Part shown: in pieces, positions 56,787-64,000 of the stretch
Layout: each line of letters opens with the position of its first letter
Position numbering within the stretch: the stretch's first letter is position 1
Assembly: GCA_018362935.1 (NCBI GenBank)
Contig: JAHALQ010000007.1
Span: 24,076-88,075, forward strand
Direction of reading: 5' to 3'
DNA from: Pseudomonadota bacterium
GTDB lineage: Bacteria > Pseudomonadota > Alphaproteobacteria > RF32 > CAG-239
Length of the DNA stretch: 64,000 nucleotides
The notes under the pieces: model-generated
The model's database searches: none
Told to the model about the DNA's origin: nothing
What the model saw: the letters and a program-made list of their open reading frames with translations, nothing else
Translations under genes and position numbers: made by a program

Positions 56787-58025
56787 ATGAAAAATAAGAC
56801 TCGTTTGGTGAATAAAAAGGCTTACTCGCCAAAGTATATAGAGAAAAAGCCGTTTTTTTCGGAGAAAGAGATTATCTTTAGAAGCGCCGGCCGGGCAAAA
56901 GTCTTCAAGATATCTTCCCGTCTTCAGGTTATCATGCTGGCTCTGGTGTGCTGTATCAGCACGTGGAGCATATATTCATATCATATGTATAACAAGTCCG
57001 GACGGATTATCAACCATAAAGACCGCGAACTGATAGAAACGCGCGACGCTTATGTCGACTTGATGAGCGATTTTGTGACCATTCGCAAAAACATAGACGG
57101 CGTGCTTGATTCACTGGCTCAAAAAGGCGGCAAGAATTCTTCGGAACTTGACCGTTATAAACGGCAGGCAATGGTGGTTGAAGACAAAATCAAACAAATT
57201 ACCGCCGAAAAAGGCTGGGCTGACGATAAAAAGCTTAATGAAAAGATGAGTATTAACGAGGCCTTGCTGCAACGCGACATGGCAATTTCTGAGCGCGATG
57301 AGCTGCGCAAGCAGCTGGGTGAGCTGGAAAACGCGGTGCTGGATATCAAGGCTGCGGAAATGGATGTTTTTTCGCGCGTGGAATCATTGGCGCTGCGTGA
57401 AATCAATAAAATTAAAAGCGCGTTTAATTCCGTGAATGTGCCGCTGAAGCGGCAAGGGCTTTATTTTAACCCGCTTGCCAACAGCAAAAAAAAGAGTTCT
57501 CAGGGCGGCCCTTTTATACCGGCTTCGACTTCCAAGCTGCAAGACAAAAAAATGAACGATAAGATTTCCAGTATTTATAAAGCCGTAGACGATTTGGAAT
57601 ATTACCGCGAAGTTGTTCAGTATGTGCCGCTCGGCAAACCGGTCTGGAGTTATTGGATGACGTCCAAATTCGGTTACCGCAATGATCCGTTTAATAAGAA
57701 AAAGGCGGGGCATAAAGGCGTGGATCTGGCCAGCCGCACAGGCAATAAAATCCAAGTCAAAGCCATCGGGCGCGTCGTCAAAGTCGAACATTCCAATCGC
57801 GGTTACGGCAACAATGTAATGGTGGATCACGGAAACGGCTTTAAGACGCGATATGCCCATATGCACAAAATCTATGTTAAAAAGGGCGATTATCTAAAGA
57901 TAGACGACGTTGTGGGTGAGGTGGGCAACACCGGCCGTTCGACCGGCCCGCATCTTCATTATGAGATTCTTTACAACGGCCGCCCGGTTGATCCTTTGCC
58001 GTTTATGCAGGCAAAGGCGTCATAA
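56787..58025 (+). CDS. M23 zinc endopeptidase
   Basis: 412 residues. One N-terminal membrane anchor (LQVIMLALVCCISTWSIYSY), a coiled-coil region (MVVEDKIKQITAEKGWADDK, RDELRKQLGELENAVLDIKA), then a C-terminal LytM domain: FGYRNDPFNKKKAGHKGVDL with the His and Asp ligands, and HMHKIYVKKG, HLHYEILYNG. Cleaves peptidoglycan cross-links. The bactofilin gene follows 17 bp later, a known pairing in which the bactofilin localises the peptidase. Start 56787 or GTG 56709. Confidence 0.85.
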   Translation: MKNKTRLVNKKAYSPKYIEKKPFFSEKEIIFRSAGRAKVFKISSRLQVIMLALVCCISTWSIYSYHMYNKSGRIINHKDRELIETRDAYVDLMSDFVTIRKNIDGVLDSLAQKGGKNSSELDRYKRQAMVVEDKIKQITAEKGWADDKKLNEKMSINEALLQRDMAISERDELRKQLGELENAVLDIKAAEMDVFSRVESLALREINKIKSAFNSVNVPLKRQGLYFNPLANSKKKSSQGGPFIPASTSKLQDKKMNDKISSIYKAVDDLEYYREVVQYVPLGKPVWSYWMTSKFGYRNDPFNKKKAGHKGVDLASRTGNKIQVKAIGRVVKVEHSNRGYGNNVMVDHGNGFKTRYAHMHKIYVKKGDYLKIDDVVGEVGNTGRSTGPHLHYEILYNGRPVDPLPFMQAKAS

Positions 58026-58042
58026 ACTTTTGAGAGGTAAAA

Positions 58043-58492
58043 ATGAAAAACTTAAAAAGACTATTGTATTTGAAGTTGGCGAGAAGGCTCAGCCGCAGTT
58101 CTACGGGAGCCCCGGTTCCGAGCATTATCAGCGAAAACACCAAAGTCAACGGCGATATTATCAGCGACGGCATTATCCATGTCGACGGTCAGGTTGAGGG
58201 GGATATCAGCTGCGACGAACTTATTATCGGCGTCAAAGGAACGGTCGTCGGGTCGGTGACGGCTGTTAATCTGCAGTTGTACGGCGTCCTCAACGGGAAG
58301 GCCAATGCCGATAATCTGTTTATTGCCAAATCAGCCCGCCTCATCGGCGACGCAACGCATAATACGATAGCGATTGAGCCGGGAGCTTATGTCGACGGCC
58401 GCTGCATGCGCATCGGTGCACCAATTCCGGCAGAACAGGCCAAACCGGACTTGATGCTGGTCGATGCCCGCAAACCCAAAGCCAAAGCATAG
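58043..58492 (+). CDS. Bactofilin
   Basis: 149 residues. Polymer-forming right-handed beta-helix: PSIISENTKVNGDIISDGII, HVDGQVEGDISCDELIIGVK, GTVVGSVTAVNLQLYGVLNG, RLIGDATHNTIAIEPGAYVD. Disordered tails at both ends. Cytoskeletal filament at the inner membrane guiding local wall growth. Confidence 0.92.
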   Translation: MKNLKRLLYLKLARRLSRSSTGAPVPSIISENTKVNGDIISDGIIHVDGQVEGDISCDELIIGVKGTVVGSVTAVNLQLYGVLNGKANADNLFIAKSARLIGDATHNTIAIEPGAYVDGRCMRIGAPIPAEQAKPDLMLVDARKPKAKA

Positions 58493-58509
58493 ACGCCCTT
58501 TCGGATTAA

Positions 58510-58540
58510 TAAAAAGCAGTTTTAAGAAAACTGCTTTTTA
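58510..58540 (+). terminator. Rho-independent terminator
   Basis: AAAAAGCAGTTTT / AAAACTGCTTTTT around AAG loop. Confidence 0.85.
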
Positions 58541-58609
58541 TTTGCAAATTGTTATTATGGCACGAAATTTGCATGTATATAACCAGGATAATTTATATAT
58601 GAGGTTAAA

Positions 58610-59821
58610 ATGGCTTTAAATTCATTTTTTGCGGCTACGACGGGCATGGAAGCGCAGAGCCATGCTTTGTCGCAAGTCGGCGCCAATATTGCCAATATCA
58701 ATACGACCGGTTACAAGACCAATCAAACGATGTTTTACACGCTGCTCGGTTCTGCACCGGTGGTCAAAAACAATGGTTCCGGCATCTATTCGTCGCGGGC
58801 AGACATTAACGGCGTGGGATTTTACGACCGTACCAACATTTTGGATCAGGGCGTGGTAACATCGACGGGGCGTAATTTTGACGCGGCAATTTCAGGTGAT
58901 GACAATGCTTTCTTTACCTTGAAGGATGAGTTTAATGACATTTACTATACCCGCGCCGGAGATTTTGAAACGCGCACTGTCAACGGCACGACTTATCTGA
59001 TTGCCAATAACGGTTTCAGAGTTCAGGGGTTTCCGTCTGTGGACGGCGGGGATACGTTTGGTACGTCGGTTGAAGATATTGTTATTAAATACCCGGAAGT
59101 TTTGCCGCCGCAGCCGACGACCGAGGCAAAAATTACCGCCAATGTGCCGGCAACCGGCGTCGACAGCTCCAGTTATGCCATAACCGTTTATGCTCCCAAT
59201 CATGACGGCGAAACGCTGAATATGATATTTAAGAAAGTCGAGGGTATGGATAACACCTGGGATTTGTCTTTCAGCGTGGAGGGCGGAACGGCAACGGGTT
59301 CGGAAACACGGGTTCAGTTTGATTCCAAAGGCGAACTGATTTCGCCGAAAAACCTGAATGTGGACATTGCCTGGGATGACGGGGATACCAACAGCATTGC
59401 GCTGAATATTTCCAAAATGACCCAGCTGGCCGGCAGTTCGGGTACGACATATGTCGAGCAGGACGGCAAAGAGTCCGGCAATTATCTGAAAAGCTTTATT
59501 GACAAGGACGGCGTTGTCAAAGCCTATTACAGCAACGGCGAGAGCTATAACTTCGGAAAATTGGCATTGACCGGATTTTCGGCGCCGGAAAACCTGACGC
59601 CTCTGAGCGGCACGCTGTTTGAAGCGAACGGCACGACCGGCGACGCTTTCTATATTGAAGACAACGGCGTTATTCAGCCGCAGTCTTTGGAGCGTTCGGC
59701 AACCAATGTCGAACAGCAGTTCGGGCTGATGATACAGGTTCAGCGGGCTTACAGCATTAACGTGCAGTCATTTCAGGCTGCCGACGAGATGCTGCAGTTG
59801 TTGTATGACCTGAAGGCATAA
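58610..59821 (+). CDS. flgE: Flagellar hook protein
   Basis: 403 residues. The N-terminus LNSFFAATTGMEAQSHALSQ, VGANIANINTTGYKTNQTMF and the C-terminus ERSATNVEQQFGLMIQVQRA, YSINVQSFQAADEMLQLLYD are the FlgE/F/G terminal helices; the middle FlgE-specific domain (DTNSIALNISKMTQL) makes it a hook subunit. It stands alone here with its own promoter gap and terminator, away from other flagellar genes. FlgE is slightly short but in range. Confidence 0.85.
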   Translation: MALNSFFAATTGMEAQSHALSQVGANIANINTTGYKTNQTMFYTLLGSAPVVKNNGSGIYSSRADINGVGFYDRTNILDQGVVTSTGRNFDAAISGDDNAFFTLKDEFNDIYYTRAGDFETRTVNGTTYLIANNGFRVQGFPSVDGGDTFGTSVEDIVIKYPEVLPPQPTTEAKITANVPATGVDSSSYAITVYAPNHDGETLNMIFKKVEGMDNTWDLSFSVEGGTATGSETRVQFDSKGELISPKNLNVDIAWDDGDTNSIALNISKMTQLAGSSGTTYVEQDGKESGNYLKSFIDKDGVVKAYYSNGESYNFGKLALTGFSAPENLTPLSGTLFEANGTTGDAFYIEDNGVIQPQSLERSATNVEQQFGLMIQVQRAYSINVQSFQAADEMLQLLYDLKA

Positions 59822-59839
59822 AAGCTCCGGGCAAATAAG

Positions 59840-59865
59840 AAAAGCTCCCCAAGGGGAGCTTTTTT
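59840..59865 (+). terminator. Rho-independent terminator
   Basis: AAAAGCTCCCC, AA, GGGGAGCTTTT with T run. Confidence 0.85.
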
Positions 59866-59886
59866 GTTACCGAAAATCATAAACAA

Positions 59887-60186
59887 TTATTTTGATTTTT
59901 TGGTCGTCTTTTTGGCAGAAGATCCGCTTTTTGAATTATTGTTGCAAACTCTCAAAGAAACGGTTTTACTGCTGGCGGATTTAAGGTTTGCAGCCTTGAT
60001 AACGGTCGCTTTGTTCAGCGAGGTTTTAGCCGAAGCCAGTCTTTTGGAAGCCGACTTTACCGCGCTCATGGCCGAAAGCTGGCTGATAGCGGCAGCCCAG
60101 TCCTGAGCATGGGTGTTGGCTGGGCAGCCGTTGTTCTGCCAAATGTAATATGCGGCTTCTGCAATTGCTTTGTTATCAAGTTTCAT
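59887..60186 (-). CDS. DUF2934 protein with basic tail
   Basis: 99 residues. The N-terminal 30 residues (IAEAAYYIWQNNGCPANTHA) match DUF2934; the rest is a Lys/Ser/Ala-rich tail (SAKKTTKKSK at the end), histone-like. Possibly DNA-associated. Convergent with flgE. Confidence 0.75.
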   Translation of the reverse strand: MKLDNKAIAEAAYYIWQNNGCPANTHAQDWAAAISQLSAMSAVKSASKRLASAKTSLNKATVIKAANLKSASSKTVSLRVCNNNSKSGSSAKKTTKKSK

Positions 60187-60297
60187 TGTTCGTCTCCAAG
60201 TAAATGTATCGTAAAATCAGAATTTATGAATATTGCAGAAAGTTTAATATTCGGTAAAAAAAGAGATTTATTTACGCAAAATTAAGCAGAAAGGCCT

Positions 60298-61467
60298 ATG
60301 GTGGCGCTTATGATAAGACGCAACCTGACATTATTCCAAATTGACAATTTTCTGGGCGGATTCTGGCCGCTTTCGGCTGTGGCAATTATTTACTTTGAAA
60401 GTATTGCACATTCCTATGTTGAGGCAATGCTGGTTTTTTCAATTATTAATATTGTGCAGAGTATTTGCGAGATTCCGACCGGCGTGCTTTCTGACAAAAT
60501 CGGGCGGAAATACAGTATGACGGCGACTTATGCTCTGATTTTAGCCGGTTATGCGGCATGGGCAATTGCCGGAGACACGCAAAATATATGGCTGTTGTAT
60601 GCGGGTGCGGCTTTGGTCGGCTGCGGGCAGGCTTTTGTTTCAGGAACGGATGATGCTTTCGCTTATGAAACGATGAAGGAGTTGGGGCAGGCGTGCGAGT
60701 TCGACAAGATTTATTCCCGCAATAAAAGTTATGGCGAGCTGGGACTGGCGGTCAGTGCCGCGCTGGCGACGGCGGTTTATTATTTCAGTTCGATTAATAC
60801 ATTGGCCTGGATATCGGTTGTGCCTGCGCTGCTGCGGGTTTTTGTGTCATTTTTCTATATTGAGCCGAAATGCGTGGAGCGGCCGAAAGAAAACGGCTGG
60901 AAGCATTTTATCAAATCGTTGAAACTGATTATGCGGCGTCCGAAGCTGATCCGGTTTGCTTTGGTTAAGAGCTTTAATTACAGCTTCAATGCGGCAAACT
61001 GGCGTTTTATCGGCGCGTATTATGAAACGCTGATTGCACCGTGGCTGATTAATGTGGTAAGAATTGTGCAGGAACTTATGGGATTTATCGGATATCGGCT
61101 GGTGCGTTTGGTCAAACGGCGCGATTCGAAAAAAGTTTTGTTTCTGGCGACTTTGGTCAACGCGCTGATAAAAATGGGCGGCGTTATTATCAATACGGCG
61201 GCTACCCCGTTTATTATGGTGTCGTCGACCCTGTGTTACGGGATATCGTCAACAGTCGAAAACACGCTGCTGCAAAAGCAATTGACGGACCGCCAGCGCG
61301 CGACGATGGGGTCGGTCATATCTTTGTTTGCGGGATTTTTAAGCGTCGCAGTGTTTATGGCAACGGGGTTTATTGCGGATTATACGTCAGCGCGGACGGT
61401 AATTTTTCTGCTGATTTTAATGCGTATTGCGGTGGCATTTGCCTATAAGCGCATTTTAAATAAATAA
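60298..61467 (+). CDS. MFS transporter
   Basis: 389 residues, about 12 membrane helices. The loop 2-3 motif is IPTGVLSDKIGRKYSMTATY (GxxSDxxGRK). It resembles small drug/metabolite efflux MFS members. Substrate unknown. ATG 60298; the second ATG at 60310 is close. Confidence 0.85.
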   Translation: MVALMIRRNLTLFQIDNFLGGFWPLSAVAIIYFESIAHSYVEAMLVFSIINIVQSICEIPTGVLSDKIGRKYSMTATYALILAGYAAWAIAGDTQNIWLLYAGAALVGCGQAFVSGTDDAFAYETMKELGQACEFDKIYSRNKSYGELGLAVSAALATAVYYFSSINTLAWISVVPALLRVFVSFFYIEPKCVERPKENGWKHFIKSLKLIMRRPKLIRFALVKSFNYSFNAANWRFIGAYYETLIAPWLINVVRIVQELMGFIGYRLVRLVKRRDSKKVLFLATLVNALIKMGGVIINTAATPFIMVSSTLCYGISSTVENTLLQKQLTDRQRATMGSVISLFAGFLSVAVFMATGFIADYTSARTVIFLLILMRIAVAFAYKRILNK

Positions 61468-61530
61468 TTTTTGAAAAATTGTTTGCATTTTAAATTTCGT
61501 TGGTATATAAAATCTGGCGAAGGTACCGAT

Positions 61531-61604
61531 TGCCTCATCGTCTAATGGTAGGACAGCAGACTCTGACTCTGTTAATCGTGGTTCGAATCCATGTGAGGCA
61601 GCCA
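61531..61604 (+). tRNA. tRNA-Gln (CTG)
   Basis: TGCCTCA acceptor, TGAGGCA return, G discriminator and encoded CCA. Anticodon loop CTCTGAC gives CTG (reads CAG); T-arm TGGTTCGAATCCA. Confidence 0.93.
61586..61600 (+). repeat. tRNA-Gln 3' segment, direct repeat copy 1
   Basis: AATCCATGTGAGGCA within the tRNA; repeated at 61908-61922. Confidence 0.8.
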
Positions 61605-61641
61605 ATAAAAAAACCACCCCAACGGGTGGTTTTTTTATTGG
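61602..61641 (+). terminator. Terminator fused to tRNA-Gln CCA
   Basis: CCAATAAAAAAACCACCC pairs with GGGTGGTTTTTTTATTGG; the CCA end is the stem base. Confidence 0.85.
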
Positions 61642-62049
61642 CTGGAAAGTTTTTGTTAAGCGGCGAGGGAAGCGACAGCAACCGAGCAGCTGTTACAAAG
61701 ACTTTGACCGAAGCGCAGTTGTTGAGCGCGATAGGCGCGAGACTTACGGAGCAAGAGCCATATCCCCTCTGAAGAGGGGGTTTTTTATTATGGCTATGTT
61801 TCACAAGATGAGAACCACGAAGTGGTTCGGAGCGGGAAGTTGGCGAACGCAAGGGAAACGCCGCGTGAGGCTTACGACGCGAGGAAGACCCGCTTGCGGG
61901 AGTACCCAATCCATGTGAGGCAATTTTGAGGACGGAAAGCCCAGCAAAAAGCTAATCTGCAAAATTCTGTATAAAACTATTATTAATCTGGTTTTCAGAC
62001 ATAAAATGAGCTATATTGATGCGCAGTGAAATGATTTGGGAGAAAGAAA
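61642..62049. other. Non-coding repeat-like region after tRNA-Gln
   Basis: 408 bp without a credible gene. It contains GC-rich tracts, a second hairpin terminator CCCCTCT-GAA-GAGGGGG-T6 (about 61764-61787), and the second copy of the tRNA 3' end (61908-61922). A leftward open frame here (61535-61909) overlaps the tRNA and is not real. Confidence 0.6.
61908..61922 (+). repeat. tRNA-Gln 3' segment, direct repeat copy 2
   Basis: Exact 15-bp copy of the tRNA-Gln 3' end, 322 bp away; attachment-site-like. Confidence 0.75.
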
Positions 62050-62331
62050 ATGAAAAAAATTTTGGCATTATGTATGGTTATTTTGGTATCCGCCTGTTCT
62101 TCTTCTCCTAAGGAAACTTATCCTTACGGGATGACCGAAGCGGAATGGAATCAGCTGTCAATTAAAGACAAGACAAAAATCCGCCGCGATTTTTATTTCT
62201 ATGAAAAAGGACAGGTTAACTTTGTTAATCCGGATATGGATATTGAGGGACGCAAAGAAATGCCTAATGTTTATCAGCGCAAGGCGCCTGCGGCTAAAAA
62301 GGTTTCGGTTAAGGAAACGGTTGCCGAATAA
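62050..62331 (+). CDS. Small lipoprotein
   Basis: 93 residues with lipobox LVSAC and a short polar domain (YGMTEAEWNQLSIKDKTKIR). GGGAGAAAGAAA ribosome site. Family not recognised. Confidence 0.7.
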   Translation: MKKILALCMVILVSACSSSPKETYPYGMTEAEWNQLSIKDKTKIRRDFYFYEKGQVNFVNPDMDIEGRKEMPNVYQRKAPAAKKVSVKETVAE

Positions 62332-62337
62332 GACAAA

Positions 62338-62366
62338 CAAAAAGCCCCCTTCGCGGGGGCTTTTTA
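62338..62366 (+). terminator. Rho-independent terminator
   Basis: AAAAGCCCCC-TTCG-CGGGGGCTTTTT after the lipoprotein gene. Confidence 0.85.
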
Positions 62367-62464
62367 TTTTACGGCTTGTAATTTTTATAAACAGGGATAA
62401 TATTTATTATGGGCGGGGGAGAGGAATCTTTTGCCGCCTATGGATTAACAACAATGGAGTTTTT

Positions 62465-62620
62465 ATGTGCGCAGTAACGCCGATCGCGGCGCAAAGCGAC
62501 TTTTTTAACCGGAATCGAAATTTCGGAAATGCAGTATTTAACAATTTTTTTCTGAACTATGGCCGCTATGGCGGTATCCTGACTGATGACGGAGGACAAG
62601 CGATTCTGAAAGGAGTGTAA
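62465..62620 (+). CDS. Small hypothetical protein
   Basis: 51 residues (MCAVTPIAAQSDFFNRNRNF...). GGAG 8 bp before the ATG; the end overlaps the ribosome site of the GNAT gene, suggesting coupling. Asn/Phe/Gly-rich; unknown. Confidence 0.45.
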   Translation: MCAVTPIAAQSDFFNRNRNFGNAVFNNFFLNYGRYGGILTDDGGQAILKGV

Positions 62621-62622
62621 TT

Positions 62623-63141
62623 ATGCTTACTTTCAGAAACACTCTTTGCCGGGATGATCCCGAAGCTATCCGCCGTATTGCCTCTTCTACCGGATTTTTT
62701 GACAAGAACGATATTGAAATCAATTTCGGCATGGCTGTCCGCGCCTTGAGCAGGTCAAACAGTTTTGACGATGATTATCAATTCATGCTGCTGGAAAACA
62801 ACGGAAAAGTCATAGGATATGCCTGTTTTGGAAAAATTCCGACGACCGAAGCCAATTATGAAATATACTGGCTGTCCGTTGATAACAGCTGCCGCGGCAG
62901 AGGCTGGGGCAGGCTGCTGCTTAATAAGGTTGTCGAAACCATCGGATTTTGCGGCGGCCGGAAAATCTTTATTAAAACGGAGGGTTCCCGCCAATATCTT
63001 CCGACACGACGGTTTTATTATTCCTGCGGGTTTGAGGAAGAAGCCGTTTTAAAGGAATATTATGCGGATAATGACGATTGCTGCATTTTTTCCCTGTGCC
63101 TGCCGGGGATGAGCGCGGCAAACCGGATGCCGGCAGAATAA
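62623..63141 (+). CDS. GNAT acetyltransferase
   Basis: 172 residues. GNAT fold with the acetyl-CoA pyrophosphate loop in LSVDNSCRGRGWGRLLLNKV (R-x-x-G-x-G) and FYYSCGFEEEAVLKEYY near the C-terminus. Substrate unknown. AAGGAGTGTAATT ribosome site. Confidence 0.83.
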   Translation: MLTFRNTLCRDDPEAIRRIASSTGFFDKNDIEINFGMAVRALSRSNSFDDDYQFMLLENNGKVIGYACFGKIPTTEANYEIYWLSVDNSCRGRGWGRLLLNKVVETIGFCGGRKIFIKTEGSRQYLPTRRFYYSCGFEEEAVLKEYYADNDDCCIFSLCLPGMSAANRMPAE

Positions 63142-63147
63142 GCGGAA

Positions 63148-63177
63148 AAATAAGCTCCCGTTTTCGGGAGCTTATTT
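63148..63177. terminator. Bidirectional terminator
   Basis: AAATAAGCTCCCG (63148-63160), TTTT, CGGGAGCTTATTT (63165-63177), between converging genes. Confidence 0.85.
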
Positions 63178-63181
63178 GCGA

Positions 63182-63715
63182 TTAATTGAAAACGACGACG
63201 CGTTTGTTGCTGACATATTCAACGATTTCAACCACGCCGTAGAGAAAGACATACGCCCCCATCAAAGCGGTGATTGTAATTGTGCCGACAGCCGGATAGG
63301 CCAGTATCCACAAACCGAAAACAAGTCCCAGCAGGCCGGCTGTCAGCGCCCAGCCCCATGGCAGCCCGTTTTTCTTGAGCTGAAATGACGAAACAATCTG
63401 CACTGCGCCGACGGCCATGCACCATAAGGCGAAGATAATCGGCAATGAAACGGCCGTAATGCCGAGATTTGCGACAAAAATGATACCGACAAACAAATCG
63501 AGTATGCCGACCAGCAGATACCAGCTTGAACGAAATGAAAACGACGCGCTGATGTAGCCAAGGCCGACCACGATAAAAGCAATGCCTAAATAAAGAGCCA
63601 GGCCAAGCAGGCTTATCATCGGATTAAACCAGATATAAATTCCCAGTAAGGTCATAATAATGCCGGCGACCAGATGCCACAGGCTTATATTCCGGACAGG
63701 TTCGGTTGTTGCCAT
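63182..63715 (-). CDS. HdeD-family membrane protein (DUF308)
   Basis: 177 residues with six hydrophobic segments and the HdeD pattern (LVAGIIMTLLGIYIWFNPMI, SWYLLVGILDLFVGIIFVAN, GLLGLVFGLWILAYP, ALMGAYVFLYGVVEIVE). HdeD is linked to acid resistance at high cell density in E. coli. May act together with the adiC-adiA system of this window. GAGAAAACAA before the ATG. Confidence 0.82.
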   Translation of the reverse strand: MATTEPVRNISLWHLVAGIIMTLLGIYIWFNPMISLLGLALYLGIAFIVVGLGYISASFSFRSSWYLLVGILDLFVGIIFVANLGITAVSLPIIFALWCMAVGAVQIVSSFQLKKNGLPWGWALTAGLLGLVFGLWILAYPAVGTITITALMGAYVFLYGVVEIVEYVSNKRVVVFN

Positions 63716-63916
63716 TTGTTTTCTCCTTCAGGTAAAATTCCAATCCCTAATAAACTAATCATTATTTTATTTTTTCCAACAGCAGCGCAATAAGATGTCT
63801 GACGGGCAAGTTTTTTCGCGCCAAATTATTAATTGACTCCTCTATATAAATTTGCTAATATTAATAATAGTTAACTATCAATTACAGGGTGTATATTGAC
63901 AAAAACGGAGGACGCC
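63716..63916. other. Promoter region between divergent genes
   Basis: 201 bp, AT-rich, between hdeD-like and the last gene; no gene seen. Confidence 0.4.
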
Positions 63917-64000
63917 ATGGGAAAGAAGAAAACTGCTGCAAGGATTGTGATGTTGTCGGTATCGGCTTTGGCTTTAACGCTGGCATTTACGTGTTCTTCC
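63917..64000 (+). CDS. Lipoprotein, N-terminal part
   Basis: 28 codons to the window edge: MGKKKTAARIVMLSVSALAL then TLAFTCSS, a signal with lipobox LAFTC. ACGGAGGA ribosome site. Nothing further can be said. Confidence 0.65.
   Translation, partial: MGKKKTAARIVMLSVSALALTLAFTCSS

Noticed and set aside
61535..61909. Leftward 124-aa open frame
   Set aside because: It runs through tRNA-Gln and its terminator (the ...TWIRTTINRV... type artefact), so it is not a gene.
1..64000. CRISPR array
   Set aside because: I saw no regularly spaced repeat series and no cas genes.

Overview
The window looks like a chromosomal segment of an alphaproteobacterium, probably an uncultured gut-type lineage. This rests on a LexA gene preceded by the alphaproteobacterial SOS box GAAC-N7-GAAC, DUF2312/GapR and DUF2934 proteins, the bactofilin/M23 pair and moderate GC. 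It carries one complete Mu-like transposable prophage of about 35.8 kb (15443-51247). I found its exact ends from terminal TGTA...TACA sequence, three-part end-binding sites at both sides and a 5-bp target duplication, GAATC, on each flank.

Left host region (1-15442): 5' end of adhE, a secreted coiled-coil protein, a damaged Nudix gene, a lipoprotein hydrolase, an MliC-like lipoprotein, and an unrecognised gene. Then comes a copper-type cassette: a 37-residue Cys-rich metallothionein-like peptide plus csoR, with a CsoR-like operator inside the promoter spacer. After that: a HAD hydrolase, a DUF421 membrane protein, a LysR regulator, and an adiC-adiA arginine-dependent acid-resistance operon. 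A candidate 6S RNA with its own promoter and terminator follows, then an XRE regulator, an outer-membrane barrel protein and a membrane-anchored alpha/beta hydrolase.

Prophage (15443-51247): the left end holds a leftward S24 repressor and rightward ner, MuA-type transposase and MuB-type ATPase. Next are accessory early genes (tandem winged helix, GapR-like, DUF3164, gp16, Mor activator), a leftward moron for a secreted protein, Rha, and a lysis module. The head genes run gp25-gp30, protease, decoration protein and major capsid, interrupted by a membrane-protein moron with a structured RNA upstream. The contractile tail genes run from sheath to baseplate, including a likely programmed frameshift in the tail chaperone. 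The tail fibre is followed by three small ORFs sharing an N-terminal motif, two of them preceded by leader ORFs containing poly-G tracts. A D12-class adenine methyltransferase sits at the right end, where Mu has mom.

Right host region (51248-64000): tRNA-Glu, macro-domain protein, divergent polysaccharide deacetylase and lysS (leftward); then lexA, a lipoprotein, an FtsB-like protein, an M23 peptidase with a bactofilin, a flagellar hook protein, a DUF2934 protein, an MFS transporter, tRNA-Gln with a short duplication of its 3' end, a lipoprotein, a GNAT acetyltransferase, an HdeD-like membrane protein and the start of another lipoprotein.

All calls are from reading sequence; no database search was run.
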